64,000 bases of DNA from Halomonas sp. SpR8 (GCF_031010195.1 NZ_JAUAMC010000014.1:1-64000), one strand, 5' to 3'. Shown: positions 33,181-41,967, counted from the first letter of the stretch. Numbers and translations: made by a program. The notes: a model not told the origin generated them from the sequence alone.

Positions 33181-33230
33181 TTATTGAAATCAGCTATTGA
33201 AATCAGTTATTGAAATCAATATTTGAATTA
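33181..33230. repeat. Tandem TATTGAAATCA repeats in the aapJ leader
   Basis: TATTGAAATCA occurs three times in succession with 13-14 base steps (TTATTGAAATCAGC, TATTGAAATCAGT, TATTGAAATCAA), followed by a decayed fourth copy TATTTGAATTA. The block lies between the predicted sigma-54 start site (about 33251) and the aapJ start codon, so it would be in the untranslated leader. Confidence 0.8.
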
Positions 33231-33260
33231 GTTGTGCATGCCGTAGCATGTAACTAAACC

Positions 33261-33278
33261 TAGCAAGGAAGATGCCAA
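33261..33278 (-). promoter_or_regulatory. Sigma-54 promoter of aapJQMP
   Basis: The minus strand reads TTGGCATCTTCCTTGCTA. This fits TGGCA-N6-TTGC with exactly 10 bases between the -24 GG and the -12 GC. The predicted start is near 33251, giving a leader of about 87 bases. Confidence 0.75.
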
Positions 33279-33364
33279 CGAGGGTACATGCGTTAATTCA
33301 GCGCTTTTCAACGCTACTCAACGAATTAGAGACGAACGTCTAGATGCAAAAAAAGTTACCTAAC

Positions 33365-33399
33365 GCCTCGCATTGCACCGTTGTGGAGCAGCGCGAGGC
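33365..33399. promoter_or_regulatory. NtrC-like site nested in a hairpin
   Basis: TGCACC-N5-GGAGCA (33374-33390) matches the NtrC dyad TGCACC-N5-GGTGCA except for one base and is centred about 131 bp upstream of the predicted aapJ start, a normal enhancer distance. It is enclosed by GCCTCGC (33365-33371) and GCGAGGC (33393-33399), so RNA from speE could fold a long hairpin. A run of seven T residues on the minus strand follows 10 bases later. Enhancer and speE terminator are both possible. Confidence 0.5.
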
Positions 33400-33432
33400 A
33401 AAAGGTGACAAAAATAAGGCGATGGGCAGGGG

Positions 33433-34299
33433 TTACGTGACCGCGAAAGCTTTGCGCATAAACGGCGGTAGCGCGAGCGCGCCGCGATGGGCTTCGACAC
33501 TGTAGTATTCAAGCGGTAGTGCGTGGCTTGCCGCCGCCTGCTCGCGAAAGGCATTAACGTCGATGGCCTTACCTGCCAACGTCACGCTCCACCAGCCTGA
33601 CGGGTACACTGGCTGCGGGAACGGCAGCGTGGCGACGCTATCAAAACCTGCTTCCTGCATGTCGTTACGCAGCTCACGGATGATCGAACCGCTGTGATAC
33701 AGCGGTGACTCGCTCTGCTGCACCATCACGCCGCCGTCTTTTAAAATGCGGTGGCAGCGCTTTAGAAAGTCGGTTTTAAACAGCCCTTCAGCAGGCCCAA
33801 CCGGGTCGGTGGAGTCGATAATCAGCACATCGATGCTCTCATCCGGTGCATCGTCTACCCATTTCACGCCATCGGCGAACAGTAGCTCGGCGCGGGGATC
33901 GCTATTCGATTCAACCAGTGATGGAAAGAAGCGCTCAGACGCTTTCGTGACCTCTTCGTCGATATCAATTTGAGTTACTTTTTCAACACCGGGGTGACGC
34001 AGCACCTCCTTTAAGGTGCCGCAGTCGCCACCACCGATAATGACAACCCGCTTGGGATCTTGGTGGGTAAACAGCGCCGGGTGAGCGATCATCTCGTGAT
34101 AAAGGAAGTTGTCGCGATCGGTCAGCATCACGCAGCCATCCAGCACCATCAGGTTGCCGTAGGTCTCGGTGGCGTAAACCTCCAGGTGCTGGTACTCGCT
34201 CTGCACATCCAGCAGCTTTTCGGAGATCTTCAGCGAGAAAGCGCTGCCGTGGCTCTCAAAGACTTCGGTAAACCACTGGTCGTCGCGTAATTCGCTCAT
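33433..34299 (-). CDS. speE: Spermidine synthase
   Basis: SpeE transfers an aminopropyl group from decarboxylated SAM to putrescine. The 288-residue protein has YHEMIAHPALFTH, the nucleotide site VVIIGGGDCGTLKEVLRHPG (with Cys where GGGDGG is common), IDIDEEV and the catalytic Asp in IDSTDPVGPAEGLF. Its start overlaps the hemE stop (ATGA), so the two are coupled. No SAM decarboxylase gene is in the window. Confidence 0.95.
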   Translation of the reverse strand: MSELRDDQWFTEVFESHGSAFSLKISEKLLDVQSEYQHLEVYATETYGNLMVLDGCVMLTDRDNFLYHEMIAHPALFTHQDPKRVVIIGGGDCGTLKEVLRHPGVEKVTQIDIDEEVTKASERFFPSLVESNSDPRAELLFADGVKWVDDAPDESIDVLIIDSTDPVGPAEGLFKTDFLKRCHRILKDGGVMVQQSESPLYHSGSIIRELRNDMQEAGFDSVATLPFPQPVYPSGWWSVTLAGKAIDVNAFREQAAASHALPLEYYSVEAHRGALALPPFMRKAFAVT

Positions 34300-35411
34300 G
34301 AATGGGCTCCTGTCTGCGGTGCGTTTGATTGCGTCGGAATATCCCGATGGTACTGTGGGCTTAGCTCGTGCAGCGCCTCCATAAAGGCGGTGACGTTATC
34401 GGGATTGGTAAACTGGCTGATACCGTGGCCCAGGTTAAACACGTGACCAGGGCCGTGGCCGTAGCTTTCCAGCACCCGGGCCACTTCGGCGCGGATGGCC
34501 GAGGGGCGGGCAAATAGCACGTTGGGGTCGAGGTTACCCTGCAGTGCGACCTTGTGGCCAACGCGGGCGCGAGCATCTGAAAGCTCAGTAGACCAGTCAA
34601 TACCCAGCGCATCAGCACCGGCGCAGGCGATATGTTCAAGCCACTGGCCGCCGTTTTTAGTGAACAGGATCACCGGCACGCGGCGTCCATCGTGCTCGCG
34701 GATCAGACCAGAGACAATCTGCTCCATATAGCGCAGCGAGAATTCCAGATACGCAGGCGTAGACAGCGCGCCGCCCCAGGTATCAAAAATCTGCACTGCC
34801 TGGGCGCCCGCGCGAATCTGCGCATTCAGGTAGTCGGTCACCGCGTGGGCCAAGGTATCCAGCAGTTGGTGCATGGTGTCTGGCGTATCGTAAAGCATGG
34901 TTTTCAAATGGCGGAAGTCTTTGCTGGAACTGCCTTCAACCATATACGTCGCCAGCGTCCATGGGCTACCAGAGAAACCGATCAGCGGCATACGGCCATT
35001 CAGCTCGCGGCGAATGGTCGATACTGCACGCATTACGTAATCCAGGTCGCGTTCGGCGTCGGGTACGCTGAGTGCGGCAACCTCTTCCTGAGTGCGCACG
35101 GTTTTACGAAACTTGGGGCCTTCGCCGGTTTCAAAATAGAGCCCAAGACCCATGGCATCCGGAATAGTTAAAATATCCGAAAAAAGGATGGCGGCATCGA
35201 GTGGGTAGCGCTCCAAGGGCTGTAGGGTGACTTCACAGGCCAGGTCATGGTTACGGCATAGATCCATAAAGCTGCCTGCATCGGCTCGACTGGCGCGGTA
35301 TTCCGGCAGGTAGCGGCCCGCTTGGCGCATCATCCATACCGGGGTGCGGTCAACGGGCTTACGCGCGAGCGCGCGAAGGAAACGATCATTTTGCAACGGT
35401 GTGGAAGTCAT
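34296..35411 (-). CDS. hemE: Uroporphyrinogen decarboxylase
   Basis: HemE converts uroporphyrinogen III to coproporphyrinogen III in haem synthesis. It has the N-terminal signature PVWMMRQAGRYLPEYR, FSDILTIPDAMGLGL, GFSGSPWTLATYMVEG and LGHGI near the end. The first in-frame start is GTG 35417, but ATG 35411 has AAGAG at a better distance (9 bases), giving 371 residues. It is first in an operon with speE and divergent from ribA. Confidence 0.96.
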   Translation of the reverse strand: MTSTPLQNDRFLRALARKPVDRTPVWMMRQAGRYLPEYRASRADAGSFMDLCRNHDLACEVTLQPLERYPLDAAILFSDILTIPDAMGLGLYFETGEGPKFRKTVRTQEEVAALSVPDAERDLDYVMRAVSTIRRELNGRMPLIGFSGSPWTLATYMVEGSSSKDFRHLKTMLYDTPDTMHQLLDTLAHAVTDYLNAQIRAGAQAVQIFDTWGGALSTPAYLEFSLRYMEQIVSGLIREHDGRRVPVILFTKNGGQWLEHIACAGADALGIDWSTELSDARARVGHKVALQGNLDPNVLFARPSAIRAEVARVLESYGHGPGHVFNLGHGISQFTNPDNVTAFMEALHELSPQYHRDIPTQSNAPQTGAHS

Positions 35412-35443
35412 AGACACTTGCTCTTAAGAAATTTGCCCGTATC

Positions 35444-35514
35444 GTACTTGAGATAGGTACAGGGAACTGCATGTTCAGGCGGTACTTGGGAACGTATGCG
35501 TACAATTGTACTTG
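35444..35514. repeat. Three GTACTTG repeats between hemE and ribA
   Basis: GTACTTG is found at 35444, 35482 and 35508; the third is joined to the palindrome GTACAATTGTAC. The gap 35412-35699 (288 bp) has no gene. The repeats may be regulator sites for hemE, but their spacing (38 and 26) is irregular. Confidence 0.35.
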
Positions 35515-35699
35515 AAGATAAGCGCTAGGGCGGTGTACGAAGTGGCAAAAATCGTCGCACCCGGCCAATTTTTCTCGCTTAATTAGCCGATTTTAGCGTC
35601 TTCGCCAACGTGAGGCGTGCGCCGCTTCCTGTTAGAATACTGGCCCACTTTGCCAACACTGGTGTGGTTAACTGGTTTGGTCAATCAGCGAGGTAACCT

Positions 35700-36335
35700 G
35701 TGACCATTCGCTTCATTGCCGCTTCCCGGCTGCCCACGCCCTGGGCAACATTTACTATGCATGGCTTCGAAGATGAGGCCACTGGCAAGGATCATATCGC
35801 CCTAACGCTGGGTGATGTGACCGGCGACGAGCCTGTGTTGGGGCGGGTGCACTCCGAGTGTTTGACCGGCGATGCGCTGTTTTCCATGCGCTGCGACTGC
35901 GGCTACCAACTGCAGGAAGCGCTTAAGCGCATCGCTGAAGAGGGCCGCGGCGTACTGTTTTATCTGCGCCAGGAAGGGCGCGGTATTGGCTTGTTAAACA
36001 AAATTCGTGCCTATCACCTGCAGGATCAAGGCGCCGATACGGTTGAGGCCAACGAGCAGCTTGGTTTTGGCGCCGACATGCGCCGCTACGACCTGTGCGT
36101 GCCGATGCTAAACCATCTGGGCATTACGTCGTTAAGGTTAATGACCAATAACCCTCGCAAGGTGGATGCCCTGACCCGCGATGGGGTGAACGTAGTGGAG
36201 CGACTGCCGATCACCACCGGCCTTAATCCCCACAACGAGCAATACCTCTCAACCAAAGCGGGCAAGCTCGGCCATATGATGGCGTTGGATGATTTCACCC
36301 ACGCCAGTGATGTGGATATTGAGCGCAAGGGGTGA
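35700..36335 (+). CDS. ribA: GTP cyclohydrolase II
   Basis: RibA opens GTP to start riboflavin synthesis. The 211-residue protein has zinc cysteines in HSECLTGDALFSMRCDCGY, the FYLRQEGRGIGL loop and DMRRYDLCVPMLNHLGI. The start is GTG 35700 with GCGAGG upstream. It is a single-domain RibA, not fused to RibB. No FMN riboswitch is seen in the leader. Confidence 0.95.
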   Translation: MTIRFIAASRLPTPWATFTMHGFEDEATGKDHIALTLGDVTGDEPVLGRVHSECLTGDALFSMRCDCGYQLQEALKRIAEEGRGVLFYLRQEGRGIGLLNKIRAYHLQDQGADTVEANEQLGFGADMRRYDLCVPMLNHLGITSLRLMTNNPRKVDALTRDGVNVVERLPITTGLNPHNEQYLSTKAGKLGHMMALDDFTHASDVDIERKG

Positions 36336-36372
36336 TATTGAAGGGGATGGTGGACGTTAGGAGCACCCTAAA

Positions 36373-37059
36373 ATGGAAAACGTCGATAAACGCCAAAGTG
36401 AAGAGCAGGGCGAATTTAGCCATCTTGAAGAGTGGCTGCACAGCATTACCCATGGCATTGGAGCCGTGCTCAGCCTCGTGGGGATGGTAATACTGCTAGT
36501 GGCCGCGAGCTTCGCTGCTCATGTCGACCCTTGGAAAATAGTCAGTCTGAGCCTGTATGGCACCACGCTGGTGCTGCTGTATAGCGCCTCAACCCTTTAT
36601 CACGCTATTCAGCACCGGCAGTGGAAGCAGCGCTTTCAACTGTTTGATCACTGCGCTATTTATCTACTGATTGCGGGTACTTATACGCCCTTTCTGCTCG
36701 TTAACATGCGCGGCACAACGGGGTGGGTACTGTTTGCCGCCGTGTGGTCGCTGGCGTTGGTGGGCATTGCCTGCAAACTGCTATGGCCCCAGCGCTTTAC
36801 GATATTCCGGGTGGCGATCTACTTACTTATGGGCTGGATGGTCGTACTGGCATCGGGTGAGATGGCGGCCAGCTTGCCCACCATCGGTATTGCCTTACTG
36901 GCCGCAGGCGGCATCGCTTACACGCTGGGGGTGGTTTTCTACGCCGTGCGCGCAATTCCCTACAACCACGCTATTTGGCATCTGTTTGTGATAGCCGGAA
37001 GCATATGCCACTACTTTGCTGTTTATAGCGCTGTGCTGCCCCACGCCCCTTCCGCTTAG
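36373..37059 (+). CDS. Hemolysin III (HlyIII/YqfA) family membrane protein
   Basis: A 228-residue protein with seven membrane helices and the conserved metal-site His and Asp residues: SITHGIGAV, SASTLYHAIQHR, FDHCAIYLLIAGTYTPFLL and HAIWHLFVIAGSICHYFAVY. It belongs to the PAQR-like superfamily; its bacterial role is unclear and haemolysis is not implied. It lies 37 bp after ribA, possibly co-transcribed, and its stop overlaps the convergent GST stop by four bases. Confidence 0.92.
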   Translation: MENVDKRQSEEQGEFSHLEEWLHSITHGIGAVLSLVGMVILLVAASFAAHVDPWKIVSLSLYGTTLVLLYSASTLYHAIQHRQWKQRFQLFDHCAIYLLIAGTYTPFLLVNMRGTTGWVLFAAVWSLALVGIACKLLWPQRFTIFRVAIYLLMGWMVVLASGEMAASLPTIGIALLAAGGIAYTLGVVFYAVRAIPYNHAIWHLFVIAGSICHYFAVYSAVLPHAPSA

Positions 37060-37679
37060 GGCTCGGCAGCAGCCTTCTCGCGCGCTGCTGCTTTGGCCAT
37101 CGCGGGGCGCTGAATATGGTGCTCGCGGTAGGCTAAAAGCGGTTCAGGTAGACGATGCTTCATGCTAATCGCCCAGGAAAGGGTGTGGGTTAAGAACAGA
37201 TCCGCGAGAGTGAAGGTGTTACCTACCAAGTACTCTTGCCCGTTATAGCGGCGCTCCAAGGCGCTTAGCGCACGCTGAAACTCCCAGGCACACACCGGTA
37301 GAAGAGCGGGAACGCGCTTATCCTGGGGTAGGGCGAACTTGTGCTTGGCCTGATTCCACAGCGGTTGCTCAATTTCCGTGACAATGAAGCTGAGCCACTG
37401 GTCGACTTGGGCTCGGGCGGCGGGGTCGCTGGGTAGCAGCGTGCCATCGCCATAGGTCTCGGCCAGATAACGGCAAATAGGCGCCGATTCAAATAAGTGC
37501 ACGTCACCGTCTTCAATCACCGGCACTTTTCCATCGGGATGCCGCGCCAAGTGCTCTGCCGTTTGACCTTCACCCTTGTCCAGCGCAACGTGCTGGCACT
37601 GGTACTCCAAACCTAGCTCTTCAAGCGTCCAGGCCGCTCTCAGCGAGCGGGAGTTGGGGAAACTGTATAATGTGATCAT
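37056..37679 (-). CDS. Glutathione S-transferase
   Basis: A 207-residue GST with a thioredoxin-like N-domain (MITLYSFPNSRSLRAAWTLE, with Ser in the catalytic area; KVPVIEDGDVHLFESAPICR) and an all-helical C-domain (YLVGNTFTLADLFLTHTLSW). The substrate is unknown. It is monocistronic and convergent with the hemolysin III gene. Confidence 0.92.
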   Translation of the reverse strand: MITLYSFPNSRSLRAAWTLEELGLEYQCQHVALDKGEGQTAEHLARHPDGKVPVIEDGDVHLFESAPICRYLAETYGDGTLLPSDPAARAQVDQWLSFIVTEIEQPLWNQAKHKFALPQDKRVPALLPVCAWEFQRALSALERRYNGQEYLVGNTFTLADLFLTHTLSWAISMKHRLPEPLLAYREHHIQRPAMAKAAAREKAAAEP

Positions 37680-37789
37680 GGCGTGCTCCTGACAATAGGC
37701 AATGATTTTTCAATCTAGCGGGTGTTAGCAGCGCTGTTGATTACCTGTATTCACTACTATCTCTAAGCGCGCTATCTCAAAGCGCCGTT

Positions 37790-38554
37790 TCAAGCGCTAC
37801 CTCGCGCCTCACGAATTCGCTCGTAGGCATTGCCGATTTCGCTGGTGCGCGCTTGTGCGACTTCGCGCATGCTTTCAGGCAGGCCTTTGCCAGCCAGTTT
37901 GTCTGGGTGGTTTTGGCTCATTAGGCGGCGGTAGGCTTTTTTGATCTCGCTGTCGCTGGCATCTTCAGAAACCCCTAGCACACGGTAAGCATCTTTAAGG
38001 GCCTCTTCGCTGGCGCCCTGGGAGTTGGCGGCGGCGCCGTGCAGCATCGCTTCGATCTGCTGAACTTCAGCGTCGCTGCAGCCTACGCCGCGGGCAACGC
38101 GCAGAATCATCTCGTGCTCGGCGGGGTGAAGTACGCCGTCAGCCGCGATGGCCGAGAGCTGAACCTGGATAAATACCTGACGCAGAACCGGTTGGCGCTG
38201 GGTGAGACGGTTAACGTTGGCCAGTTCGGCGTCTAGATTAAAGTCATCGGCGCGGCCACGCTCGAAAGCGGCGCGCGCCTTGGCACGCTGTTCGCCCTGG
38301 AGGTGCATCTGGTCAAACAGTTTTTCGGCAATGTCCAGCTCGCCGTCGGTGACTTTGCCGTCGGCTTGGCACAGGCAGCCCATCACCGAGAAGATCGACT
38401 CCAGAAAGCCTTCCTGGATGCGCATCCGCGCGATATTCAGGCGGCGGCTAAGGCGTTTGCCTAGCCACCAGCCCAGGCCACCGCCAATCAACAGGCCCAC
38501 CGGGCCGCCGAATGCAAGCCCAATCAAGGCAAAAATAATAATTAGAAATAGCAT
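37790..38554 (-). CDS. DjlA-like membrane-anchored J-domain protein
   Basis: A 254-residue protein with an N-terminal membrane helix containing glycine repeats (ALIGLAFGGPVGLLIGGGLG), a TerB-like helical domain (about 50-170: MGCLCQADGKVTDGELDIAE; AIAADGVLHPAEHEMIL), and a C-terminal J domain with the HPD motif (SQNHPDKLAGKGLP). This is the layout of DjlA, a DnaK co-chaperone at the inner membrane. Confidence 0.92.
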   Translation of the reverse strand: MLFLIIIFALIGLAFGGPVGLLIGGGLGWWLGKRLSRRLNIARMRIQEGFLESIFSVMGCLCQADGKVTDGELDIAEKLFDQMHLQGEQRAKARAAFERGRADDFNLDAELANVNRLTQRQPVLRQVFIQVQLSAIAADGVLHPAEHEMILRVARGVGCSDAEVQQIEAMLHGAAANSQGASEEALKDAYRVLGVSEDASDSEIKKAYRRLMSQNHPDKLAGKGLPESMREVAQARTSEIGNAYERIREARGSA

Positions 38555-38612
38555 ATTGGTCTCAAAAGTAGTTTAAAAGTAATGGCTTACGGAGGCAGTT
38601 CATGGAGCTAGC

Positions 38613-40538
38613 TTATGGAAGCCGGGCACGAATGGCGCGCTCGATGCCTTCGATATCCAATTGGCAATCGGCCAATAGCTGCGCAGGCGTGCCGTGCTCT
38701 ATAAAGGCGTCCGGTAGACCGAGGTTGAGCACTTCCACCTGAACCCCTTCGGCGTGGAGCAGCTCATTGACAGCGCTACCTGCGCCGCCGGCAATGACGT
38801 TCTCCTCCAGTGTCACCAACAGTTCGTGCTCGTCGGCGGCGTGCAGCACCGCATCACGATCCAACGGTTTGATGGAGCGCATATTGATATGGGTGGCGTT
38901 CAACTTTTCGGCGACTTTCGCCGCGGCGCTGTTGAGGCTGCCAAAGGCAAGCAGCGCGATACGCACGCCGTCGTTGGCGGCGTGGCGGCACACTTCCGCT
39001 TTACCAATGGTTAACGGCTCAAGATGCGTGGGTGTCTCCATGCCTGGACCGGTGCCGCGGGGGTAGCGTACAGCAGCAGGGCCAGGGTGGTGATAGGCGG
39101 CGCTGAGCATGGCGCGGCACTCGGCCTCATCCGCCGGGGCCAGAATTACCATGCCGGGCACGCAACGCAGAAAGGAGAGATCCATGCTGCCGTGGTGGGT
39201 GGGCCCGTCTTCACCCACCAAGCCCGCGCGATCAATGGCAAAGGTGACGTCCAGGTTCTGCACGGCGACGTCATGAATAAGCTGGTCGTAGCCGCGCTGC
39301 AGAAAGGTGGAGTAAATCGCCACCACCGGCTTCATGCCTTCGCAGGCCATCCCCGCCGCCAGCGTTACCGCGTGCTGCTCGGCGATTGCCACATCAAAAT
39401 AGCGCTGTGGGTACTCTTTTGAGAAGCGAATCAGGTCGGAGCCTTCACGCATGGCGGGGGTAATACCCATTAGGCGCGGATCGGTGGCCGCCATATCGCA
39501 CAGCCAGTCGCCAAACACATTGCAGTACTTTTTCTTGGCGGGTGGCGGGGTAGCCACCGGTTTCTTGACCGTTGTAGCGTTGGCTAATGCTGCGGGTTTT
39601 TCCAGCTTGGTGATGGCGTGGTAGCCAATCTGATCCGCCTCGGCGGGCAGAAAGCCTTTGCCTTTCACCGTTTTGATATGCAGAAACTGCGGGCCGTCGA
39701 GATCGCGGAGGTTCTCCAGCGTCTCGGTGAGCGCGTCGAGATCGTGGCCATCAATCGGGCCAACGTAGTTAAAGCCCATCTCTTCAAACAGCGTGGCGGG
39801 GCTGACCATACCTTTCATATGCTCTTCGGTGCGCCGGGCAAGTTCCAGGGCGCCGGGCAAATGCGAAAGCACTTTTTTGCCCTCTTCGCGTATTTTCAGG
39901 TAGGGCTTGCTGGAGAGCACCCGGGCAAGGTAGGTCGCCATACCGCCGACGTTCTCGGAAATCGACATTTCGTTGTCGTTGAGAATCACCAGCAGGTTGG
40001 CATCTACGTGGCCCGTGTGGGCCAGGGCTTCAAAGGCCATGCCTGCGGTCAGCGCACCGTCGCCGATAATCGCACAAACGCGGCGCTTATCGCCCTGTGC
40101 CTTGGCTGCCAGCGCCATCCCTAGCGCCGCTGAAATTGAGGTGCTGGAGTGGCCGACACCGAAGGTGTCGTACTCGGATTCGGCGCGGCGGGGAAACGCC
40201 GCCAGGCCACCGTGCTGGCGAATACTTAAAATCGTCTCGCGGCGGCCGGTAAGAATTTTATGCGGATACGCTTGATGGCCAACATCCCAGACTAAACGGT
40301 CATGGGGGGTGTTAAAGGTGTGGTGCAGGGCAACGCAGAGCTCGACCACGCCAAGGCCCGCGCCAAAGTGGCCACCGGAAACGCCCACGCTATAGAGCAG
40401 GTAGGCGCGCAGCTCATCGGCCAGTTGGTCGAGTTGCTTGGCATTCATGGCCCGCAGGGCGGCGGGATGATCAAAAGAGTCAAGCAGCGGCGTCGTTGGG
40501 CGCTCGCGGGGGATCTCGTCGAACAGCTTCATGGGCAT
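38613..40538 (-). CDS. dxs: 1-deoxy-D-xylulose-5-phosphate synthase
   Basis: Dxs joins pyruvate and glyceraldehyde-3-phosphate with thiamine diphosphate, the first step of the MEP isoprenoid route. The 641-residue protein has the ThDP site GDGALTAGMAFEAL...LNDNEMSISENVGG and the transketolase motif DRAGLVGEDGPTHHGSMDLS. A Pro/Lys-rich linker (VKKPVATPPPAKKKY, about 315-330) separates domains. It starts two bases after the ispA stop with no clear ribosome binding site, so coupling is likely. Confidence 0.97.
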   Translation of the reverse strand: MPMKLFDEIPRERPTTPLLDSFDHPAALRAMNAKQLDQLADELRAYLLYSVGVSGGHFGAGLGVVELCVALHHTFNTPHDRLVWDVGHQAYPHKILTGRRETILSIRQHGGLAAFPRRAESEYDTFGVGHSSTSISAALGMALAAKAQGDKRRVCAIIGDGALTAGMAFEALAHTGHVDANLLVILNDNEMSISENVGGMATYLARVLSSKPYLKIREEGKKVLSHLPGALELARRTEEHMKGMVSPATLFEEMGFNYVGPIDGHDLDALTETLENLRDLDGPQFLHIKTVKGKGFLPAEADQIGYHAITKLEKPAALANATTVKKPVATPPPAKKKYCNVFGDWLCDMAATDPRLMGITPAMREGSDLIRFSKEYPQRYFDVAIAEQHAVTLAAGMACEGMKPVVAIYSTFLQRGYDQLIHDVAVQNLDVTFAIDRAGLVGEDGPTHHGSMDLSFLRCVPGMVILAPADEAECRAMLSAAYHHPGPAAVRYPRGTGPGMETPTHLEPLTIGKAEVCRHAANDGVRIALLAFGSLNSAAAKVAEKLNATHINMRSIKPLDRDAVLHAADEHELLVTLEENVIAGGAGSAVNELLHAEGVQVEVLNLGLPDAFIEHGTPAQLLADCQLDIEGIERAIRARLP

Positions 40539-40540
40539 GT

Positions 40541-41434
40541 TTAGTGGTCGCGCTCGATCATATAGTGGGCTAAGTCGGCCAGCGGTGCGGCACGTTCGCC
40601 CAATGGGGCGAGCGCGGCAATGGCCTCGTCAATCAGGCTGTGCGCTTTACGTTGAGCGCCCCCTAACCCCAACAGGCTGGGGTAGGTGGGCTTGGCTCGT
40701 GCGGCATCGGCACCTGACGTTTTGCCTAGGGTAACGGTGTCGCCAGTCACATCCAGAATGTCGTCATGAATCTGAAAGGCTAGACCAATGGCGCGCGCGT
40801 AGCGAGTCAGCGCATTTAAGCGGGGATCATCGTCGGCAACCGCGACCAGGCCACCCAGGCGCACGGCGGCGACGATCAGGGCGCCGGTTTTATGGGCGTG
40901 CATGTGGGCCAGGGCGTCGACATCCGGATGGCCACCAACGGCATCTAAATCCAGCGCCTGCCCCCCTACCATGCCATCGCGGCCAGAGGCGGAGGCCAGC
41001 GTTTGTACTAAGTGACTCAAGCGTGGATGCGCGGTAGTGGCCAGCACTTCAAACGCCAGCGCCTGGAGGGCATCGCCAGCGAGAATCGCGCTCGCTTCAT
41101 CAAAGGCTTTATGCACCGTGGGCTGCCCGCGGCGCAGGTCGTCGTCATCCATGGCAGGCAGGTCATCATGGATCAACGAGTAGGCGTGGATTAACTCGAT
41201 GGCCGCGGCAGGAGCGTCCAGCGCCTCATTTTGCGCGCCTAGCGCATGGCCTGCCATATATACCAACAGCGGGCGCAGGCGTTTGCCTCCCGCCAGCAGG
41301 CCATGGCGCATGGCGGCCTCGAGTCGTGGGGCTATGGCCGGGCGGCTATCGAACAACGCCGCAAGCGTGGCGTCTACGCGGCGATTGCTGGTCTGGCGCA
41401 GGTTGGCGAGCTGGCTAGGCTGCATGGCTACCAT
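40541..41434 (-). CDS. ispA: Farnesyl diphosphate synthase (geranyltranstransferase)
   Basis: IspA condenses dimethylallyl/geranyl diphosphate with IPP. The 297-residue protein has the first Asp-rich motif HDDLPAMDDDDLRRGQPTVH and the second FQIHDDILDVTGD. AAGGAG lies eight bases before ATG 41434. It overlaps xseB by seven bases and is followed by dxs, the usual xseB-ispA-dxs operon. Confidence 0.96.
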   Translation of the reverse strand: MVAMQPSQLANLRQTSNRRVDATLAALFDSRPAIAPRLEAAMRHGLLAGGKRLRPLLVYMAGHALGAQNEALDAPAAAIELIHAYSLIHDDLPAMDDDDLRRGQPTVHKAFDEASAILAGDALQALAFEVLATTAHPRLSHLVQTLASASGRDGMVGGQALDLDAVGGHPDVDALAHMHAHKTGALIVAAVRLGGLVAVADDDPRLNALTRYARAIGLAFQIHDDILDVTGDTVTLGKTSGADAARAKPTYPSLLGLGGAQRKAHSLIDEAIAALAPLGERAAPLADLAHYMIERDH

Positions 41435-41718
41435 GGGGGTGTCTCCTTGCTCTCATCCTCGGCCGCATCCTTGGGGGAGTCGGGGCCAGCGAAGGGCGCT
41501 ACGTTTAAGCGCCCTTCACTGTCTTCACTGAGCGCACGCACCTTAAGTTCGGCGCTATCCAGGCGCTGCTGGGCAGCGCGGGTTAGTCGCACGCCCTGTT
41601 CAAACGCGGTCAGCGCATCTTCCAATGAGAGCTCGCCTGACTCAAGACGTTCAACGATGGTTTCGAGTTGCTCAACCGTCGCGGCAAAATCCTGCGGGGG
41701 TGGTGTCGTGTCGCTCAT
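41428..41718 (-). CDS. xseB: Exonuclease VII small subunit
   Basis: A 96-residue XseB: FAATVEQLETIVERLESGEL followed by SLEDALTAFEQGVRLTRAAQ is the family signature. It partners with XseA (not in the window) to degrade single-stranded DNA. The C-terminal 25 acidic residues are longer than in E. coli. First gene of xseB-ispA-dxs. Confidence 0.94.
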   Translation of the reverse strand: MSDTTPPPQDFAATVEQLETIVERLESGELSLEDALTAFEQGVRLTRAAQQRLDSAELKVRALSEDSEGRLNVAPFAGPDSPKDAAEDESKETPPW

Positions 41719-41875
41719 TGGGGTGTGCCTGCAAACCGATATGTTTTTAAAATAAGCTGAAATAAGCGCACAGTATACACCGACGCTTGGGGGGGACGTC
41801 TGCCTTTCAGCCTACGCTAATGGTGGCGACTTGCGATCCATTCATCGTCAGTACGCACACTTTTCATCATCTTAA

Positions 41876-41890
41876 CCCGGTCTGACCGGG
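41876..41890. promoter_or_regulatory. Inverted repeat in the serA upstream region
   Basis: CCCGGT and ACCGGG flank CTG, about 78 bases before serA. TACGAT at 41902-41907 could be the -10, putting the dyad over the -35 area, as an operator would be. The gap to xseB (41719-41967) holds no gene. Confidence 0.35.
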
Positions 41891-41967
41891 CCTGGTTGTG
41901 CTACGATATGCGCCTCCTGTGAACCGATACACGGCGCTTGCCGCCGACCATAGAGGTTGATTCAGCC

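Noticed and set aside
33181..33230. CRISPR-like array
   Set aside because: Repeat units are only 11-14 bases with no spacers and no cas genes; it is a simple tandem repeat.
39618..40124. Long antisense frame inside dxs (and similar ones in nrdJa, uvrA, rapA and serA)
   Set aside because: These are mirror frames of strongly coding GC-rich genes, with no own ribosome binding sites or recognisable motifs.
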